DNA of 32,454 nt from an uncultured Oscillospiraceae bacterium (GTDB lineage: Bacteria; Bacillota; Clostridia; Oscillospirales; Oscillospiraceae). The notes beneath the pieces were generated by a model. It had not been told where the DNA came from. It did not search any database and saw only the letters and a list, made by a program, of their open reading frames with translations. The first letter of the stretch is position 1, and every line of letters begins with the position of its first letter. This document shows positions 17,671-25,282 of the stretch, in pieces. The stretch lies in contig CANQYW010000021.1 of assembly GCA_947628185.1 (NCBI GenBank), positions 1 to 32,454 of the forward strand. The letters are read 5' to 3'. A program made the position numbers and the translations under genes.

Positions 17671-17699
17671 ATTTTAGCGCAATCGGGGCGGGTTGTCAA
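17671..17699 (-). promoter_or_regulatory. Promoter of tRNA-Val
   Basis: Minus strand: perfect -35 TTGACA (17699-17694), 17-bp spacer, -10 TAAAAT (17676-17671), 12 nt before the tRNA. Confidence 0.9.
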
Positions 17700-17749
17700 C
17701 ACTTTTTTTGCCGGGCCAAAAAGAAATATTCAAAAGTCAAAAATAATGC

Positions 17750-17778
17750 TTGCAATTTTAACGCCGGGGTGATATTAT
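17750..17778 (+). promoter_or_regulatory. Promoter of tRNA-Arg
   Basis: -35 TTGCAA (17750-17755), 17-bp spacer, -10 TATTAT (17773-17778), 20 nt before the tRNA. It is divergent from the tRNA-Val promoter. Confidence 0.75.
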
Positions 17779-17798
17779 TAATGGGCTCTCAGATAGAT

Positions 17799-17875
17799 GC
17801 GCCTGTAGCTCAGCTGGATAGAGTGCGCGGCTACGAACCGCGAGACCGGGGGTTCGAGTCCCTCCAGGCGTGCCA
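17799..17875 (+). tRNA. tRNA-Arg (anticodon ACG)
   Basis: 77 nt including an encoded CCA. Acceptor GCGCCTG pairs with CAGGCGT (first pair G-U). The anticodon stem CGCGG/CCGCG encloses CTACGAA with anticodon ACG (inosine at the wobble position expected). The T arm GGGGG-TTCGAGT-CCCTC is complete. It reads CGT/CGC/CGA arginine codons. Confidence 0.96.
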
Positions 17876-17877
17876 CA

Positions 17878-17909
17878 CACCCCAGACTTCGTGTCTGGGG
17901 TGCTTTTTG
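17878..17909 (+). terminator. Terminator of tRNA-Arg
   Basis: CACCCCAGAC (17878-17887) and GTCTGGGGTG (17893-17902) pair perfectly over 10 bp, followed by CTTTTTG. Confidence 0.92.
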
Positions 17910-17922
17910 TCCATACGCGCTT

Positions 17923-17954
17923 TTTCGCGGAGGGGGTAGGGCCCCTCCGCGAAA
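17923..17954. terminator. Hairpin between tRNA-Arg and pyk ends
   Basis: TTTCGCGGAGGGG (17923-17935) and CCCCTCCGCGAAA (17942-17954) form a perfect 13-bp stem with a 6-nt loop between the convergent tRNA-Arg and pyk. The plus side has a T-rich tail (ATTTTGCCTTTTG); the minus side, where pyk ends 25 nt before, does not. It is probably shared. Confidence 0.65.
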
Positions 17955-17978
17955 TTTTGCCTTTTGTGCGTTATACTT

Positions 17979-19391
17979 TTATATGTTCTCCACCTTAATA
18001 AGATTGGTGTTGCCGCTCTTGCCGGTGGAGGCGCCGCCGGTTATGACTATGCGGTCGCCGGGTTTGAGCTTGAACTGCTCCTTCGCCAGCCTCGTGGCCA
18101 TGTAGAAGAGGACGTCCGTGGAGTTATACTCCTCGCTGAGGGCCGGAGCCACGCCCCAGGAGAGCGCCAGCTTGCGCCAGCTCTTCTCGTCCGTGGTGAC
18201 GCCCAGGATGTCCACCGGGCAGCGGAAACGGGACACCATCCGCACCGTGCCGCCGGAGAGGGAGCAGACGGCTATTACCTTCGCGTCCACGTCTATTGCC
18301 ATGCCGCAGGTGGCGTGGGAGATGGCGTCCACGGTGTTGGCGATGTTGAACTGGAAGTTCCTGAACTGCTCGCCGAAGTCCTGGCCCCGCTCGGCCTCCA
18401 TGGCTATCTTGGACATGGTCTTCACCGCCAGCACCGGGTGGCGGCCGGAGGCCGTCTCGCCGGAGAGCATGATAGCGCTGGTGCCGTCGTAGACGGCGTT
18501 GGCCACGTCCGATATCTCCGCGCGGGTGGGCCTGGGGTTCACTATCATGGACTCCAGCATCTCCGTGGCGGTTATGACCATCTTGCCCAAGAGGCGGCAC
18601 TGGGTGATGAGGTGTTTTTGTATGCCGGGGAGCTCCTCGAAGGGGATCTCCACGCCCATGTCGCCGCGGCCTATCATGACGCCGGCGCACTCCTCGCAGA
18701 TCTCCTTTATATTCTCAACGCCGGCACGGTTCTCGATCTTGGCTATGAGGTCGATGTCGTGGACGTTGTACCCCGCCAGGAACTCCTTCACGTCACGGAT
18801 GTTCTGTGCCTCTGAGACGAAGGAGCAGGCTATGAAGTCCACGTCGTTCTTCGCGCCGAATAGTATGTCCGACTTGTCCTGCTCGCTGAGATAGACCTGC
18901 TTTAGCACCTTGCCGGGGAAACTCATGCTCTTGCGATCGGAGAGCTCGCCGCCGTCGATGACGACGCACACCACGTCCTTCTCCGTGACCTCCCGGACCT
19001 CGAAGGTCATGAGGCCGTTATTCAGGAGTATCCTGTCCCCGGGATGCATCTCCTCCGCCATGCCCTTGTAGGAGACGGAGACGCGGGTCTCGTCGCCCAC
19101 TATCTCCTCGGTGGTGAAGGTGAAGGTGTCCCCCTCCTTCAGCGTGACTTTGCCCTTCTCAAAGGTCCTGATGCGGTACTCCGGGCCCTTGGTGTCCAGC
19201 ATTATGGCTATGGGCATGTTGAGTTTCTCCCGGACGGACTTTATGAGGTCGATGGTCTTCTGGTGGCTCTCATGGGTGCCGTGGGAGAAGTTGAGCCGCG
19301 CCACGTTCATGCCGGCAAGGCACATCTGGGTGAGCGTCTCCTCGTTGGAGCATGCGGGGCCTATGGTGCAGACGATTTTGGTTTTCCTCAT
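17979..19391 (-). CDS. pyk: Pyruvate kinase
   Basis: 470 residues, the short form without the PEP-utilising domain that Bacilli carry at the C-terminus. It starts RKTKIVCTIGPACS. The barrel carries MLDTKGPEYR, the catalytic-Lys region LIAKIENRAGVENI, the metal/phosphate segment GRGDMGVEIPFEELPGIQK and the substrate loop TATEMLESM...PTRAEISDVANAVYDG. The C-terminal allosteric domain ends SGNTNLIKVENI. It makes ATP and pyruvate from phosphoenolpyruvate in glycolysis. The start has GAGGAGG at 8 nt. It has its own strong promoter and appears monocistronic. Confidence 0.97.
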   Translation of the reverse strand: MRKTKIVCTIGPACSNEETLTQMCLAGMNVARLNFSHGTHESHQKTIDLIKSVREKLNMPIAIMLDTKGPEYRIRTFEKGKVTLKEGDTFTFTTEEIVGDETRVSVSYKGMAEEMHPGDRILLNNGLMTFEVREVTEKDVVCVVIDGGELSDRKSMSFPGKVLKQVYLSEQDKSDILFGAKNDVDFIACSFVSEAQNIRDVKEFLAGYNVHDIDLIAKIENRAGVENIKEICEECAGVMIGRGDMGVEIPFEELPGIQKHLITQCRLLGKMVITATEMLESMIVNPRPTRAEISDVANAVYDGTSAIMLSGETASGRHPVLAVKTMSKIAMEAERGQDFGEQFRNFQFNIANTVDAISHATCGMAIDVDAKVIAVCSLSGGTVRMVSRFRCPVDILGVTTDEKSWRKLALSWGVAPALSEEYNSTDVLFYMATRLAKEQFKLKPGDRIVITGGASTGKSGNTNLIKVENI

Positions 19392-19431
19392 GTGGTGATC
19401 CTCCTCGTTTTTTCATTTGTTGAATATATCC

Positions 19432-19460
19432 ATTTTAGAGTCAAATTGCACCATAGTCAA
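19432..19460 (-). promoter_or_regulatory. Promoter of pyk
   Basis: Minus strand: -35 TTGACT (19460-19455), 17-bp spacer, -10 TAAAAT (19437-19432), 41 nt upstream of the start codon. Confidence 0.8.
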
Positions 19461-19483
19461 GAGGAAATTCCACAAATTTTCTG

Positions 19484-20110
19484 TTATTTTGGAGATTCCT
19501 CCGGTTCCGGGCCCAGGACCTCCGCCGTGACGGCGGAAATCTCGTAGGCGGTCTTCTCCACGGGGGTCTCGCCTTCCATTTTTATGTAACCGCGGCTCTG
19601 CAGACGGCCCGTGATGGCCACCGCCGTGCCCACGCCCCACCGGGCCGCCCGGCGGGCAACAGCCCCCCAGGCGATGCAGGGGAGGTAGTCCGCCCGGCCG
19701 TATCCCCGGTTCACCGCCAGCATGAGGTCGCAGATCTCCCGGCCCATGGGCGTGCGGCGTATCTTGGGCTCCTTGCAGAGGGACCCCATGAGCTCCACGG
19801 AGTTCTCAAACCCCGCCTCAGTGGGTTCAAGGCCCCGGGCCAGGACCGTTATGACGAGTTTCGGCCCCTGGGGGCCCCGGTTATTGTAGGTCCGCACCTC
19901 CCCCGTCACCAGTAGGCGCGGGAAGTCCCCGGTGGCCACCTCGGCCCGGCGCTCCTCCGGCACCAGTATGTTCAGGACATCCACCGCGCCCGAGAGGCGC
20001 CTCACCGCCAGGGGGAATTTATAGTAGGCGCCGTAAGCGCCGCTGTGGGAGAACTCCGGCTCCCCCGCCACCTCCCCGCACAGGCGCACGATGTCGTTTG
20101 CTCTGTCCAA
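19484..20110 (-). CDS. SSB paralogue with two tandem OB folds
   Basis: 208 residues from a TTG at 20110 with AGGAG 8 nt upstream. The chain contains two SSB/PriB-like OB domains: about 6-92 (NDIVRLCGEVAGEPEFSHS, VTGEVRTYNNRG, LVITVLARGLEP) and about 101-198 (NSVELMGSLCKEPKIRRTP, ICDLMLAVNRGY, LPCIAWGAVARRAARW, AITGRLQSRGYIK). The second copy is the better match to canonical SSB. There is no glycine-rich linker and no DDDLPF-type tip, so it should not recruit the usual SSB partners. It is separate from the true ssb at 5511. Its role is unknown; binding of single-stranded DNA is inferred. Its end lies 24 nt upstream of the pyk promoter, so pyk may also be read from here. Confidence 0.8.
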   Translation of the reverse strand: MDRANDIVRLCGEVAGEPEFSHSGAYGAYYKFPLAVRRLSGAVDVLNILVPEERRAEVATGDFPRLLVTGEVRTYNNRGPQGPKLVITVLARGLEPTEAGFENSVELMGSLCKEPKIRRTPMGREICDLMLAVNRGYGRADYLPCIAWGAVARRAARWGVGTAVAITGRLQSRGYIKMEGETPVEKTAYEISAVTAEVLGPEPEESPK

Positions 20111-20254
20111 ATGCTCAACTCCTCGCTTATGTTTTCCCTGGAGTATATGCTCGGGCCCATCATCTTATACTAAAATTAATAAATCCTTACTTTTTTCCGC
20201 CGCCGGGATGTGGTATAGTGTCAATGTCAAAAAGAAAGCGAGTGGGAGACTGAA

Positions 20255-21082
20255 ATGATCAAAGAGAAGACGCCCTCCAAGAGGGGTTCGTTCTTTATAT
20301 ATGTCCTCATCGGCGCGGTGATCGGCCTGGGGGGCATCCTGCCGGGCGTCTCCGGCGGGGTGCTGGCGGTGAGCCTGGGGCTCTATGAGCCGATCCTGGA
20401 CGCCGTGTCCAGCATCTTCAAAACGCCCCGGAAGAGCATCATATTCCTGCTGCCCATAGCCATCGGCTCGGTTTTTGGGTTCCTCATCGGGGCCTACGCC
20501 ATAAGCGGGGTGCTCAAACGCCACAACACGCTGGTGACGTTCCTCTTTCTGGGCCTCGTGGCCGGGGGCCTGCCCTCCTACGTGAAGGAGGCCAACGACC
20601 GGGGCTTTAAAAAGCGCTACCTATTGGCGACCCTCGCCGGGGCGCTCCTGGCCTCCTCACTGCTCCTATTGGAGCGGGAGGCCGCCGTCGCGGACTTAGA
20701 GCGCCTCACGCCCATTGAGGCCGCCATATCCGGGGCCGTGGTCTCCGCCGGCGCCGTGCTGCCGGGGGTCTCCACCGCCTTCATCCTCATGTACCTGGGC
20801 TGGTACAAGGCCATGATGGCGGCCTTCTCCACCGTGGACATCCCCACCCTCATCTTCATCGGCGCGGGGGCCGCCGGGTGTTTCGTCTCCACCGTCAAGC
20901 TGGCCCGTTGGCTCTTCGACCGCTACCACGGCTGGGCCTACTACTGCGTGCTGGGGTTCGTGCTTATTTCGGCGTGCCTCATCTTCCCGGGGTTCGGCAC
21001 CACACCGGAGCACATCTTGGGTGCCCTGGCCGCCGTAGGCGGTTTCCTGGGGGCGTACTTCCTTGGCAAAATAAACCTTTAA
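20255..21082 (+). CDS. popT: DUF368 membrane protein, polyprenyl-phosphate transporter PopT
   Basis: 275 residues, polytopic, with about eight or more hydrophobic segments. The DUF368 hallmark appears twice as an internal repeat: GGILPGVSGGVLAVSLG (about 26-42) and GAVLPGVSTAFILMYLG (about 166-182). DUF368 proteins were shown to be undecaprenyl-phosphate translocases, returning the lipid carrier to the cytoplasmic face for peptidoglycan and teichoic acid synthesis. The start ATG follows GGGAG at 6 nt. It is monocistronic, with a strong terminator at 21104-21135. Confidence 0.9.
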   Translation: MIKEKTPSKRGSFFIYVLIGAVIGLGGILPGVSGGVLAVSLGLYEPILDAVSSIFKTPRKSIIFLLPIAIGSVFGFLIGAYAISGVLKRHNTLVTFLFLGLVAGGLPSYVKEANDRGFKKRYLLATLAGALLASSLLLLEREAAVADLERLTPIEAAISGAVVSAGAVLPGVSTAFILMYLGWYKAMMAAFSTVDIPTLIFIGAGAAGCFVSTVKLARWLFDRYHGWAYYCVLGFVLISACLIFPGFGTTPEHILGALAAVGGFLGAYFLGKINL

Positions 21083-21103
21083 ATATATTCCTCACTTTTC
21101 CAC

Positions 21104-21135
21104 CTCCCGCCGGCAATTTCCGGCGGGAGTTTTTC
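21104..21135 (+). terminator. Terminator of popT
   Basis: Perfect 10-bp stem CTCCCGCCGG (21104-21113) / CCGGCGGGAG (21120-21129), loop CAATTT, then TTTTTCG. Confidence 0.93.
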
Positions 21136-21137
21136 GT

Positions 21138-21177
21138 TTAACATAGATTTAACATTACCGCGGTTTATTTTTTAACG
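21138..21177 (+). promoter_or_regulatory. PHO-box-like direct repeats upstream of the response regulator gene
   Basis: TTAACA occurs at 21138-21143 and 21149-21154, separated by 5 bp (11-bp period), and TTAACG at 21172-21177. This is the Bacillus PhoP pattern of TT(A/C/T)A(C/T)A repeats spaced 5 bp. The last repeat overlaps the expected -35 of a promoter with -10 TATGAT (21193-21198). Autoactivation of the downstream phosphate two-component operon is the simple reading. Confidence 0.6.
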
Positions 21178-21192
21178 AAAAGATTATAGTAT

Positions 21193-21198
21193 TATGAT
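21193..21198 (+). promoter_or_regulatory. -10 hexamer of the phosphate operon
   Basis: TATGAT matches five of six consensus bases, lies 30 nt before the regulator start and is preceded by the PHO-box repeats instead of a good -35. Confidence 0.45.
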
Positions 21199-21228
21199 AG
21201 GTATGTGTGTGCTGTGGAGGAGGACGCC

Positions 21229-21906
21229 ATGATATATCTCCTGGAGGACGACGGCAGCATAAGAAATTTTGTGGAATACGCCCTCAACGGCTCGGGGCTC
21301 GAGACCCGGGGGTTCGGGACCCCAGGGGAGTTCTGGCAGGCGCTGGGGCAGGCGCTGCCCTCGCTCATACTGCTGGACATCATGCTCCCCGAGGAGGACG
21401 GATTAGAGATACTGCGTAAGCTCCGCTCCCGCCGGGAGACGGAGCGTCTGCCGGTCATACTCCTCACCGCCCGGGGTACGGAGTACGACAAGGTACTGGG
21501 GCTGGACTCCGGCGCGGACGACTACATAGCGAAACCCTTCGGGATACTGGAGCTCATCTCCCGGGTGAAGGCTCTGCTGCGGCGGGCGGGACCCGGGGAC
21601 CAGCCGGAGGAATACATCCTCGGCGGTCTGCGGCTCATACCGGACTCCAGGCGCGTGGTGGCCGAGGGCGCCGAGGTGGCGCTGACATACAAGGAGTTCG
21701 AGCTCCTATCGCTCATGATGTCCCACCCTGGGACGGTATTCACCCGGGACGCCATACTGAGGAGCATCTGGGACATGGAGTTTGACGGCGAAAATAGGAC
21801 GGTGGACGTACACATACGGACACTTCGCTCGAAACTGGGCCGCTGCGGGGGGCTCATCAGGACCGTCCGCGGGATAGGCTACAAGATGGACGAGAAGTCC
21901 GATTAA
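21229..21906 (+). CDS. OmpR/PhoB-family response regulator (phosphate)
   Basis: 225 residues from ATG 21229 (GGAGGAGG upstream); a GTG eight codons earlier is less likely. The receiver domain (1-115) has the acidic pocket EDD, phospho-acceptor Asp50 (LILLDIMLP), Thr80 and Lys102 (AKPF). The winged-helix output domain (about 125-222) includes LTYKEFELLSLM and VDVHIRTLRSKLG...IRTVRGIGYKM. Its partners are the kinase 22 nt downstream and the Na+/phosphate cotransporter after it, and a PHO box stands in front. By context it is the PhoB/PhoP-type regulator of phosphate starvation; the receptor assignment is inference. Confidence 0.9.
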   Translation: MIYLLEDDGSIRNFVEYALNGSGLETRGFGTPGEFWQALGQALPSLILLDIMLPEEDGLEILRKLRSRRETERLPVILLTARGTEYDKVLGLDSGADDYIAKPFGILELISRVKALLRRAGPGDQPEEYILGGLRLIPDSRRVVAEGAEVALTYKEFELLSLMMSHPGTVFTRDAILRSIWDMEFDGENRTVDVHIRTLRSKLGRCGGLIRTVRGIGYKMDEKSD

Positions 21907-21928
21907 ATAAAAAAAGAGGGGGCAGAAG

Positions 21929-23185
21929 ATGAAGAGACGGATATTTTGGAGCGTCCTTATAGCGGCGCTGCCGGGCTGCGGCATAGCCCTGGGGGCGTAT
22001 CTGGGGCTCCCGGACCTGGCGCTATTAGCGCTCGGGGCGGTGCTCCTGGCGGCGGCGGTGGTGTTCGCGAGCGCGGTCTCCCGGGCGATAGTGAGGCCGC
22101 TGCAGGACCTCGACCTTGAGAACCCGGAGAGCGTTGGCAATTACCCGGAGCTCTCGCCCCTGGCGGGGCGCCTCACCCGGCAGCGCCAGCTCATAGAGCA
22201 GCAGATGGTGGACCTGCGGCAGGGGCAACAGGAACTCAGAGCGATAACAGACAACATGGCCGAGGGCGTGGCGCTGGTGGACGGCGCTCTCAACATCATA
22301 TCCTGCAACTCCAGCGCCGCGAACCTCTTGGAGGAGGGGGGACGGCTCTCGCCTCCCTACCACCCGGCGGCCAAACGCGCCCTGGCGGGGGAGCGCTGTG
22401 AGGAGATCATCCCGGACTCCGGCAGGGTCTACCAGGTGATGGCGAACCCCGTGGCCCCCGGCGGGGGCGTGGCCGGGGCGGTACTGGTGAGTCTCGACAT
22501 AACAGAGAAGGCCCAGCGGGAGGCCATGCGCCACGACTTCTCCTCCAACGTGTCCCACGAGCTGAAGACGCCCCTCACCTCCATCTACGGCATATCCGAG
22601 CTCATGGTGAACGGCATGGTGAAACCGGAGGACATGGCGGGGTTTGCCAAGAGCATCCACGACGAGTCCGGGCGGCTCATAACGCTCATAAACGACATAA
22701 TAAAGCTCTCCCAGCTTGACGACAACTCCTTCGACATGGAGCGGCACGACGTGGACCTGCGGGATATCGCAAAGTCCGTCATAGACCGCCTGGCCCCCCA
22801 GGCAAAGGAGCGGGGCATAACGGTGAGCCTCACCGGCTCCGGGGCGGTGGTCTACGGGATACCCTCCATAATAGACGAGATGGTCTTCAACATCTGCGAC
22901 AACGCCATAAAGTACAACGTGGAGGGCGGGCACGTCCGGGTGAGCGTGGCGGTCCTGGCGGGCCGTCAGGTGATATCCGTGGCGGACACCGGCATCGGCA
23001 TCCCGCCGGAGCACATAGACAGAGTCTTCGAGCGGTTCTACCGGGTGGACAAAAGCCACTCCAAGAGCATCGGCGGCACGGGCCTGGGGCTGTCCATCGT
23101 GAAACACGGCGCGGCCTTCCACAACGCGGAGGTGACCATAAACAGCCGCGTGGGCCGGGGGACCACTGTGACCATCACATTCTGA
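21929..23185 (+). CDS. PhoR-like sensor histidine kinase
   Basis: 418 residues. Two close membrane helices (about 5-27 and 30-51) leave only a few residues outside, so there is no extracytoplasmic sensor domain. A linker, a PAS-like domain (about 103-193, ITDNMAEGVALVDGALNIISCN) and the kinase core follow: H box SSNVSHELKTPLTSI with His210, N box VFNICDNAIKYN, G1 VADTGIGIPPEH, F box RFYRVDKSHS and G2 GGTGLGLSIVKH. It phosphorylates the upstream regulator. PhoR kinases of Proteobacteria sense through PhoU at the PAS domain; the PhoU-like tail of the next gene product could play that part here. Same operon, 22 nt and 15 nt gaps. Confidence 0.9.
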   Translation: MKRRIFWSVLIAALPGCGIALGAYLGLPDLALLALGAVLLAAAVVFASAVSRAIVRPLQDLDLENPESVGNYPELSPLAGRLTRQRQLIEQQMVDLRQGQQELRAITDNMAEGVALVDGALNIISCNSSAANLLEEGGRLSPPYHPAAKRALAGERCEEIIPDSGRVYQVMANPVAPGGGVAGAVLVSLDITEKAQREAMRHDFSSNVSHELKTPLTSIYGISELMVNGMVKPEDMAGFAKSIHDESGRLITLINDIIKLSQLDDNSFDMERHDVDLRDIAKSVIDRLAPQAKERGITVSLTGSGAVVYGIPSIIDEMVFNICDNAIKYNVEGGHVRVSVAVLAGRQVISVADTGIGIPPEHIDRVFERFYRVDKSHSKSIGGTGLGLSIVKHGAAFHNAEVTINSRVGRGTTVTITF

Positions 23186-23200
23186 GTTGGGGAGAGAGAT

Positions 23201-24970
23201 ATGGACGGTTTCGATATCTTTGACATCATAACCCTCTTCGGGGGTCTGGCGCTGTTCCTCTTCGGGATGAACCTCATGAGTTCCGCCCTTGAGAAACGCG
23301 CCGGGGGAAGGCTAAAATCCCTGCTGGGGAACATAACCTCAAATCCCATAAAGGGCTTTCTGCTGGGCGTGGGCGTCACGGCGCTCCTCCAGTCCTCCTC
23401 CGCCACCACGGTGATGGTGGTGGGCTTTGTGAACTCCGGGCTCATGACCCTCACCCAGTCCGTGGGGATAATAGTGGGCGCGAACCTGGGGGCCTCCATA
23501 ACGCCCTGGCTCCTGGGCCTCTCGGGGGTCAGCGGCGGCGGCGGGATACTCCAGTTCTTCCAGATGTCCACCATAACGCCGCTCATGGCCCTGGTGGGGG
23601 CGTTCCTCTACATCTTCCAGAAGAACGCCAAGCGCCGGGACTCCGGCATGATCCTCTTGGGGTTCTCCGTCCTCATGTACGGCATGGAGTCCATGAGCGG
23701 CGCGGTGTCCGGCCTCCGGGACGCGCCCTGGTTCTCCCAGATAATATCCGTGCTCTCCAACCCCGTGGTGGGCGTGCTGGCGGGGACATTCATAACGGCT
23801 GTCATCCAGTCCTCCTCCGCCTCCATCGGCATCCTGCAGACCCTTGCCACCACCGGCAACATCTCCTACAGCGTGGCGGTGCCGGTGATTATGGGTCAGA
23901 ACATCGGCACCTGCATCAGCGCCCTGCTCTCCTGCATCGGCGCCTCAAAGAACGCCAAGCGGGCCGCGCTGATCCACCTCTCCTTCAACGTCATATCCAC
24001 CATCGTGTGCCTGCCGATATACTACCTCGTCTACAGTCTCGCCGGGTTCACCTTCGGCGGCCTGCCCGCCGCCCCAATGTCCATAGCCATGGTGAACACG
24101 GCCTACAAGATAGTCTCCATCATCCTGCTCCTGCCGGTGCTGAGATTCCTGGAGCCCCTGTCCCGGCTCCTCATCCGGGACTCCGCCAAGGAGGCCGGGG
24201 AGGTGCAGCTGCTGGACGAGCGCCTTCTTAAATCCCCCTCCGTGGCCGTGGCCCGGTGCAAATCCGTGACGGTCGCCATGGCGGAGCTGGCGGTGAAGTC
24301 CCTCTTTGACGCCTTCCGGGAGCTGGAGCGCTACGACGCGAAGCTCGCCTCCTCCATCCGCGAGGCGGAGAGCAAGGTGGACTACTACGAGGACAAGCTG
24401 GGTACGTACCTCGTTAAGCTCTCCGCCCAGAACCTTTCCAGTGCCGACAACGCGCAGGCCTCAAAACTCCTGCACATGATAAGCGACTACGAGCGCATAT
24501 CCGACCACGCCGTCAACATCCTGGGCTCCGCCGAGGAGATAGACGAGAAGAAGCTCTCCTTCTCCACCGACGCCCAGAGGGAGATAAACACCATGGTCAG
24601 CGCCGTCAAGGAGATAATGACCCTGGCCCTCAAGGCGTTCCGGGACGACGACCTCAACTCCGCCGTCATGGTGGAGCCCCTGGAGCAGGTGGTGGACAAT
24701 CTAAAGGACAAGATACGTATGCACCACGTCTCCCGCCTCCAGACAGGTGAGTGCACCATTGAGCTGGGGTTCATCCTCACGGACCTCCTGACGGACCTGG
24801 AGCGGGTCTCCGACCACTGCTCCAACATCGCGGGGTACCTTTTGGAGATGAGCCGCGACGACATGGACATGGGCGTCCACGAGTTCCTGCACAACGTCCG
24901 CTCCGGTGACGCCACCGAGTTCCACGACTACTACGACTACTTCAAAGTTAAGTATAGAATGCCCGGATGA
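23201..24970 (+). CDS. Na+/phosphate cotransporter (NptA type) with C-terminal PhoU domain
   Basis: 589 residues. The two inverted NaPi-II repeats carry the QSSS signatures LLQSSSATTVMVVGF (Gln64) and IQSSSASIGILQTL (Gln203) within about eight membrane helices (10-330). The C-terminal third (about 355-570) is helical, with two PhoU-like acidic metal-binding motifs (MISDYERISDHAVNI, LTDLERVSDHCSNI). It takes up inorganic phosphate with sodium. The PhoU domain probably gates transport and/or signals to the kinase encoded just upstream. The start is 15 nt after the kinase stop (GGGGAGAG). Confidence 0.93.
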   Translation: MDGFDIFDIITLFGGLALFLFGMNLMSSALEKRAGGRLKSLLGNITSNPIKGFLLGVGVTALLQSSSATTVMVVGFVNSGLMTLTQSVGIIVGANLGASITPWLLGLSGVSGGGGILQFFQMSTITPLMALVGAFLYIFQKNAKRRDSGMILLGFSVLMYGMESMSGAVSGLRDAPWFSQIISVLSNPVVGVLAGTFITAVIQSSSASIGILQTLATTGNISYSVAVPVIMGQNIGTCISALLSCIGASKNAKRAALIHLSFNVISTIVCLPIYYLVYSLAGFTFGGLPAAPMSIAMVNTAYKIVSIILLLPVLRFLEPLSRLLIRDSAKEAGEVQLLDERLLKSPSVAVARCKSVTVAMAELAVKSLFDAFRELERYDAKLASSIREAESKVDYYEDKLGTYLVKLSAQNLSSADNAQASKLLHMISDYERISDHAVNILGSAEEIDEKKLSFSTDAQREINTMVSAVKEIMTLALKAFRDDDLNSAVMVEPLEQVVDNLKDKIRMHHVSRLQTGECTIELGFILTDLLTDLERVSDHCSNIAGYLLEMSRDDMDMGVHEFLHNVRSGDATEFHDYYDYFKVKYRMPG

Positions 24971-25021
24971 GCCGTAAAAGCTAAAATTTTGACTATCTAC
25001 CGTGGAAATGCAAAATAAATA

Positions 25022-25050
25022 TTGACTAATCCCCGAAAATAATATAGAAT
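25022..25050 (+). promoter_or_regulatory. Promoter of the rpmH cluster
   Basis: -35 TTGACT (25022-25027), 17-bp spacer, -10 TAGAAT (25045-25050). The ~90-nt leader contains TCGGG-GAGA-CCCGA (25094-25107), a GNRA-capped hairpin, and the ribosome binding site GGAGGTG. Confidence 0.75.
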
Positions 25051-25147
25051 AAAATCCCTGTGTGGCTTTCGCCGCCGTGTATTCGCTACTGCCTCGGGGA
25101 GACCCGATGTCGAGTATATAACTATTTCTAATTTGGAGGTGCAACAC

Positions 25148-25282
25148 ATGAAGAGGACCTATCAGCCCAAGAAACTCCAGCGCTCCAAGGAGCACGGTTT
25201 CCGCAAGAGAATGGCTACCGCCAACGGCCGCAAGGTACTTGCCCGCCGCCGCGCCAAGGGCCGCGCAAGACTCACCCACTGA
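25148..25282 (+). CDS. rpmH: 50S ribosomal protein L34
   Basis: 44 residues, full length for bL34: [18 protein letters not shown] at the start, then [21 protein letters not shown] and a short LTH end. It is a basic peptide buried in 23S rRNA of the large subunit. The start ATG is preceded by GGAGGTG. It leads the rpmH-rnpA-yidD-yidC-jag cluster that in most bacteria lies at the replication origin next to dnaA; dnaA is not present on this side. Confidence 0.98.
   Translation: MKRTYQPKKLQRSKEHGFRKRMATANGRKVLARRRAKGRARLTH

Noticed and set aside
17162-17939. Open frames of about 135-204 residues through the tandem RNA and tRNA region
   Set aside because: They run through tRNA-Val, tRNA-Arg, terminators and the RNA repeats. 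Changes between the two repeat units keep base pairing but do not respect codons, and one unit has a 1-nt indel.
24971-25147. Replication origin upstream of rpmH
   Set aside because: No cluster of TTATCCACA-like boxes and no dnaA; the AT-rich stretch is explained by the rpmH promoter.
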